8,382 bases of DNA from Gemmatimonadaceae bacterium (GTDB lineage Bacteria; Gemmatimonadota; Gemmatimonadetes; Gemmatimonadales; Gemmatimonadaceae): contig JADGQU010000086.1 of NCBI GenBank assembly GCA_017881545.1, positions 1 through 8,382 on the forward strand, given 5' to 3'. The notes beneath the pieces are model-generated. The model was not told the origin of the DNA. It worked only from the letters and a program-made list of their open reading frames with translations, and did not search any database. A program made the translations under genes and the position numbers. Position 1 is the first letter of the stretch. Each line of letters starts with the position of its first letter. This document shows, piece after piece, positions 4,598 to 8,382 of the stretch.

Positions 4598-7222
4598 TCA
4601 GAATGCAAATCCGAGAGAGGTTTTGATGTGGCCCGGGGTGTGATTCGTGTATAGAATGTTGAAGTTCAGACCGGGGTTGAGATACCCAATCCACAACCCT
4701 GCGCCCGAGGCATTGTGCCAGCCGCTCGGTGAATTGCCGTTCACATAGATTCGCCCGACGTCAGTGAAGGCGAGCGCTCCGACATCGAGCGGAAGGATAA
4801 ACGGGAATTTGGCGATCGGCACACGCAGCTCGGCGGTTCCATACACCGAGGCGTCGCCGGCGAATCGCTGTTTCTCTTCGGTCCTGAACGACTCCGATCC
4901 TCCGAGAAACGCCGCGTCGAAATAGGGAAAGTTCCCCCATAGCTTCTTCCCGCCGCCGCGGAACGCGAGGACTGGTTTCTTGGGAACTGGCAGCGTGAAA
5001 TACGCGGCTGCCCAGCCGTCGGCCGATTCATAGCGGTTCACGACGTCCCAGATCGCCGGATATCCTGCCCCCGCGACGTCGAGAACAAAACGCGGCTTCA
5101 GGGTGTCCGGGAAGTATTGACTGACGTATTTACTATCGAGGTGCACCTTCAGCCGCAGACCGGCCTGTCCGAATTTCGTGAACCCGTACGGTCGCTGCTG
5201 CGCGATGAACCGATTGGCGAGACTGTCGGTCGTCGTGTACCGAACGATCGGGCCGATCGAGATGTCGCTGACCGGGCTGAACGATTTGCCGATGCCGGGA
5301 TTGATCTCCCACTGCCGCTGTCTGACCTCGTAGAGAGTTCCACGTAAATCCGGAACATCGTTGCCGAAGCCGTGAAACTCTACGACCTCGAACTGTGACA
5401 TATGGGCCGTCACCGGAAGGTGTATGTCGGATCCTTCGAATCGCTTGTCCAGGTTGCTGCGAATTCGGAAGCGATGGCTCTTCGCCGAATACGCGACATC
5501 CGCTTCCGCCAAACTGGAATATGGAACGGTGCGGAATCCGTATGAGTAGCGCGCCAGGCCGACCACGGGATAAATCCCGAGACCGCGCTGTGAATGCAGC
5601 CCCAGTACGGGACGAATCGTGGTGCCGTTGTCCCTCAGAGGAGGTAACAGCTCTCCGTAAGCGCGCACCCACGGCCGGCGATTGAAGGAGTGGTTGAATG
5701 CGTTGTCGATATTGATCTTCTCATCGACGGTGTCCTTCGCGTACTTCACGTCTTGAACTGTTCCGGCATCGTAGAACCGCGTCGGATTTCTCTTGCCGCC
5801 TACGGTCGAAAGGTCGACGAACGTATTGGTCCCGTTGCCGCCTATGATCCTCACCGGGATACTCCGTTGCACATTCCCGTCGACGGTAGCCCGGTCATCG
5901 CCGCCGTGAAGATAAATGCGGATCTCCTTGGTCTCACCCAGGTCGAACCGCCGGCTGAAATAGGGAGCGCTGTTCCCCGACTGGATGCGAACATCCACGA
6001 GTCCCTCGCCCGAGCGCACCACTGTCGCCTGGTCGTCTGCATCAGTGCCGTGGATGTCAGCAACTCGCCACAGCTCGTGGTAATAACGATCGGCTACGAC
6101 GCGGAGACCGTTGCGTCGCGCCTTGAGCTTGGCGGCAACCCTGGGTGAAATGCTCGCATACTCAGGCGGCAGCGCTCTCATGGCGTCGTCGATCACCGGA
6201 TCGGTGATTCGCTCCATCAGGCTGGTCGCTACCGAATCCCAAACCGTTCTGTCCAGGCTCCCGAGCATGCGGCGGTCGAACTCGCCGGCGTTGGCAAACA
6301 GGTGCGTGGGGTTCGCAGACTCCCTGTCGAAGGTGACGAGACTCGGCTGTACCAAGCGCGCGATACTCATCACCAGGCCCTCGTACGTTACGAACGCTTT
6401 GTCGCGATCTACCGCAATGGGCTGCCACGGCATCTCATCCTTTTTTCCAATGCGCGCCCATTTCCATTGGTCCGGATGCCGGTCGTTGTCGCCAATCAGC
6501 AGATCGAACTCGCGTGCAGTGAGCAGAGCACGCACATCGACCTCCGTCTTCGCGTCGGTATTGATTCGCCCGAGTAGCGTGTCGCTGCTGATGATTTTGC
6601 TCGCCCCGGCGAACCCGGTCCCGTCAGTGCCTTTCGGCACCTCCGGACGCTCCTCGAGCTCGCCCAGCATGCCAGCAAATTCCTTTCGGAACTCGCCGAG
6701 CGCGGGATCGTCCGGCATCATCGCGACGACCGGCGTGGGATGAAGCACTCCAGCAACGGCCTGCATCGGAGCCGCCGCGATCGCGCCCAGGGGATGCGAA
6801 GCGCTTCCCGCGTCGCGGAGGACGTACCAGACGATCGTGCCCTTGTACTGCGCGGGCAGGACGGTGGATGCCTTGCGAACCGAGCGGAAGACGAACTCCG
6901 AGCCGTCGGCCGCGGCGAACCGGAGCGAGATGGTCTGTGCGCCGCCCCCTTTCTCGAGGGGCTTGAGCCCGCCATGGAAAGTTCTCAGGTTGAGAACCGG
7001 CACCTTGATCGGTGTCGTCCATTCGGCGCGATAATTGTCACCCAGGAAAAAGCGATGGAAACTTCCCGCCTCGAAGATTTCCCCCGGGACGACGACCACG
7101 CTGTCTGTGCCAACGTTGCGGACTGTCGGAGTCTGAGCGGCTGCTGTGGAAAGGGCGCTTGTCGACAGCAGCGCGGCCAGAAGCAGGGTCGTGCTTCTAA
7201 ACGGATTTCTGATCTGTATCAT
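4598..7222 (-). CDS. outer-membrane protein: FAM20C/HipA-like kinase-like region fused to an Omp85/BamA-type beta-barrel
   Basis: An 874-residue exported protein. Residues 1-29 are a signal peptide (RNPFR, then a hydrophobic run, cleavage likely after TAAA). Residues ~40-385 carry kinase-like features: a Gly-rich KGGGAQTISLRF (91-102), FVFRSVRK (110-117) as a possible beta-3 strand, LLIGDNDRHPDQWKW (241-255) and IAVDRDKAF (269-277). The last two resemble the catalytic DRHH loop and metal-binding LDNGRGF of FAM20C and, more loosely, HipA and CotH. Helical segments follow. Residues ~395-475 are beta-rich with IYLHGGDDRATVDGN and IIGGNGTNTF. From ~515 to the end is a barrel with FHGFGND (616-622), FLGGSESFR (772-780), ELRVPI (798-803) and GALAFTDVGRIYV (815-827), ending in GFAF: a C-terminal Phe as in proteins inserted by the Bam complex. 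Start ATG at 7222; the only SD-like GGGAG is too far upstream (15 nt). The gene is 21 nt downstream of the lipoprotein gene. Topology should place the kinase-like part in the periplasm. Substrate and activity are unknown; a pseudokinase or binding role is possible. Confidence 0.85.
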   Translation of the reverse strand: MIQIRNPFRSTTLLLAALLSTSALSTAAAQTPTVRNVGTDSVVVVPGEIFEAGSFHRFFLGDNYRAEWTTPIKVPVLNLRTFHGGLKPLEKGGGAQTISLRFAAADGSEFVFRSVRKASTVLPAQYKGTIVWYVLRDAGSASHPLGAIAAAPMQAVAGVLHPTPVVAMMPDDPALGEFRKEFAGMLGELEERPEVPKGTDGTGFAGASKIISSDTLLGRINTDAKTEVDVRALLTAREFDLLIGDNDRHPDQWKWARIGKKDEMPWQPIAVDRDKAFVTYEGLVMSIARLVQPSLVTFDRESANPTHLFANAGEFDRRMLGSLDRTVWDSVATSLMERITDPVIDDAMRALPPEYASISPRVAAKLKARRNGLRVVADRYYHELWRVADIHGTDADDQATVVRSGEGLVDVRIQSGNSAPYFSRRFDLGETKEIRIYLHGGDDRATVDGNVQRSIPVRIIGGNGTNTFVDLSTVGGKRNPTRFYDAGTVQDVKYAKDTVDEKINIDNAFNHSFNRRPWVRAYGELLPPLRDNGTTIRPVLGLHSQRGLGIYPVVGLARYSYGFRTVPYSSLAEADVAYSAKSHRFRIRSNLDKRFEGSDIHLPVTAHMSQFEVVEFHGFGNDVPDLRGTLYEVRQRQWEINPGIGKSFSPVSDISIGPIVRYTTTDSLANRFIAQQRPYGFTKFGQAGLRLKVHLDSKYVSQYFPDTLKPRFVLDVAGAGYPAIWDVVNRYESADGWAAAYFTLPVPKKPVLAFRGGGKKLWGNFPYFDAAFLGGSESFRTEEKQRFAGDASVYGTAELRVPIAKFPFILPLDVGALAFTDVGRIYVNGNSPSGWHNASGAGLWIGYLNPGLNFNILYTNHTPGHIKTSLGFAF

Positions 7223-7243
7223 ATGGTTGGTTATTGGCTCCCA

Positions 7244-8146
7244 TCATGGCCGCCACTTGTACAGCGTGATCGCAGCTGGTTTCACGTTCGCTTCGTCGCT
7301 TATCATCAGGATGCTGTCCTTGGTGATAGCCACCCCCTCCGGCTGGCGGTGGTCGCCCGGCAGCGGCTCGGAGCGCAGGACATCACCATCAGGCGTGAGG
7401 ACGAGAAGCCCCTTTTCGTGGGATGCGATGATCACGTAGTTCCGCGTGAACGGATCGATGGTGATATCAGAAGGTCTGAAGCCCTTCCACTTGTTCGATC
7501 CGACTACCTGCTTGACCGGCACCTGGACGACCGTGAACGTCTCGCGGTTGAGCGGGAGCGGCATTCGGTATATCACGAGGTCCTTCGGCGCTGACTTGTC
7601 GAGAATCCTCTTGCACACCATCACCAGACGTGTGCTGTCCGACTCGTAGACGAGACTCTCGAACTCACATTTCTTGCCCAGGCCGGTATCGAACATAATG
7701 AACTGAACCTGTTGTCCGTCCGCCCCCTCCCTGAATCTGAACAGCTTCCCATCGCTCGCCATCAGGTAGATGTCGTTGCCGGCAATCGTAATCGCCTCGA
7801 AGTCTTCCTTCTGGTTTCCGAGGAGCGAAAAACTCTTGACCAGAATTCCGGTTGTGGGGTCGATCTCGGAGACTCGTCCGGAGTTGTCGTCGTGCGTGAG
7901 GACAGTCCCGCGGGAGGTGAGGGCGAGGCCGGAAATCTCCCGCAGCTGTGGGGGCATTATCCACATGGCGATCGGCATGACCTTGGCCGGATCGGCGTTC
8001 GCCGTCGCGATCCGGCGCGCGAGTTCCTGCATCCGCGCGGCTGCTAATTCTTGTAGCTCCGCGGCCCTTGCCTTGGGAGTATCGCGACACGCGGCTACGT
8101 AAGGCATTGCACACAGAAGCAGTACGATTCCGCTCCTGCTGATCAT
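7244..8146 (-). CDS. lipoprotein, predicted beta-propeller of SdiA-regulated / esterase-like phytase type
   Basis: A 300-residue lipoprotein. The N-terminus MISRSGIVLLLCAMPYVAAC gives a signal peptide ending in a VAAC lipobox, with lipidated Cys20. Residues 21-58 are an Ala/Arg/Glu-rich, probably helical tether. The rest shows a repeated pattern typical of beta-propellers: EISGLAL (70-76), EDFEAIT (114-120), CEFESLVYE (160-168), RPSDITIDP (224-232) and QPEGVAIT (268-275), with HDDNSGRVSEID (85-96) and MISDEAN (281-287). These DFEg-it and PEGia signatures are those of the SdiA-regulated (YjiK-like) and esterase-like phytase families. Which of the two, and whether it is enzymatic or a scaffold, cannot be told by eye. 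The start codon overlaps the stop of the upstream 76-residue gene as ATGA, and no clear Shine-Dalgarno is seen, so translational coupling is likely. The outer-membrane kinase-like gene follows after 21 nt. It probably sits on the outer membrane and may work with that protein. Confidence 0.85.
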   Translation of the reverse strand: MISRSGIVLLLCAMPYVAACRDTPKARAAELQELAAARMQELARRIATANADPAKVMPIAMWIMPPQLREISGLALTSRGTVLTHDDNSGRVSEIDPTTGILVKSFSLLGNQKEDFEAITIAGNDIYLMASDGKLFRFREGADGQQVQFIMFDTGLGKKCEFESLVYESDSTRLVMVCKRILDKSAPKDLVIYRMPLPLNRETFTVVQVPVKQVVGSNKWKGFRPSDITIDPFTRNYVIIASHEKGLLVLTPDGDVLRSEPLPGDHRQPEGVAITKDSILMISDEANVKPAAITLYKWRP

Positions 8147-8373
8147 GCGTTCACGCCATCACTCTTGTCCTTCTTTTCCTTCTTGTCCTTTTCCTTCTCG
8201 GCCGGCACGCCGGATTCAAGATCGGCCGAGGAGATGACGCCCTCCGTGTTCTCATGGAGGGCAGTCAGAAACACATCCCGCGGGATCGATTTCCTGAGCC
8301 GCATCAGGTAGTAGATCTCGCTCGGCTTTCCAGTATTGGTCACGATCTCGTCGAGGGACCACCGCTTGGTCAT
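8143..8373 (-). CDS. small hypothetical protein with Lys/Glu-rich tail
   Basis: A 76-residue protein that I do not recognise. Residues 1-55 look like a small folded, mostly helical domain (MTKRWSLDEIVTNTGK..., MRLRKSIPRDVFLTALHE at 24-41). Residues 59-72 are a highly charged tail (EKEKDKKEKKDKSD). There is no signal peptide or membrane segment, so it is probably cytoplasmic, unlike the two envelope proteins encoded just downstream. The ATG at 8373-8371 is preceded by GAGAGA three bases or fewer from it, a weak and very close Shine-Dalgarno. The frame stays open to the right edge of the window, so a start further upstream cannot be excluded. The stop overlaps the lipoprotein start by 4 nt, indicating one operon and coupled translation. 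High-GC codon use in the body and the tight overlap support it being real. Confidence 0.65.
   Translation of the reverse strand: MTKRWSLDEIVTNTGKPSEIYYLMRLRKSIPRDVFLTALHENTEGVISSADLESGVPAEKEKDKKEKKDKSDGVNA
8162..8199. repeat. 38-nt near-homopyrimidine/homopurine tract
   Basis: On the plus strand 8162-8199 is C/T only, except for G at 8167 and 8185; the cttgtcctt core is repeated about 18 bp apart. On the coding (minus) strand it is an A/G tract encoding the Lys/Glu-rich tail of the 76-residue protein. It lies just upstream of the lipoprotein start codon. Such tracts are slippage-prone and can be unstructured in mRNA. Confidence 0.7.
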
Positions 8374-8382
8374 TCTCTCGAG

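Noticed and set aside
6740..7594. 284-residue plus-strand frame across the junction of the lipoprotein and barrel genes
   Set aside because: It crosses two genes supported by a signal peptide, a lipobox and domain motifs; its own translation is Arg-rich and shows no family.

Overview
The window reads as a chromosomal segment of a GC-rich Gram-negative bacterium. The evidence for an outer membrane is one protein with a signal peptide, an Omp85-type beta-barrel and a C-terminal phenylalanine, next to a lipoprotein. The style of the proteins (polyphosphate kinase beside Ppx/GppA, a kinase-like Omp85 protein, start codons with weak Shine-Dalgarno sequences) would fit Gemmatimonadota or a relative. 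That placement is an impression from protein style, not a demonstrated assignment.

Layout from left to right: (1) 1-43, minus strand: possibly the first 14 codons of a secreted protein that runs off the left edge. (2) 137-472, minus: cutA, with a hairpin and direct repeats over its stop codon. (3) 473-672: a divergent intergenic region with a good ribosome binding site for ppk and a weak Pho-box-like element. (4) 673-2868, plus: ppk1, polyphosphate kinase, intact. (5) 2888-4528, minus: a Ppx/GppA phosphatase with a C-terminal HD-like domain, tail-to-tail with ppk1 across 19 nt. (6) 4598-7222, minus: an 874-residue outer-membrane protein with a FAM20C/HipA/CotH-like kinase signature in its periplasmic N-terminal half and an Omp85/BamA-like barrel behind it. 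(7) 7244-8146, minus: a lipoprotein predicted to be a beta-propeller of the SdiA-regulated / esterase-like phytase type. (8) 8143-8373, minus: a 76-residue protein with a Lys/Glu-rich tail, overlapping the lipoprotein gene by 4 nt.

The three genes from 8373 down to 4598 are packed as an operon (4-nt overlap, then a 21-nt gap), and ppx may be its last gene after a 69-nt gap. Ppk1 makes polyphosphate from ATP and Ppx/GppA removes it (or acts on pppGpp), so the core of the window is polyphosphate/stringent-response metabolism.

The most unusual item is the kinase-like/Omp85 fusion and its lipoprotein partner. The combination suggests an envelope phosphotransfer or nucleotide-binding system of unknown function, possibly but not demonstrably connected to the neighbouring polyphosphate genes. 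No tRNA, rRNA, CRISPR array, insertion sequence or phage feature was seen.
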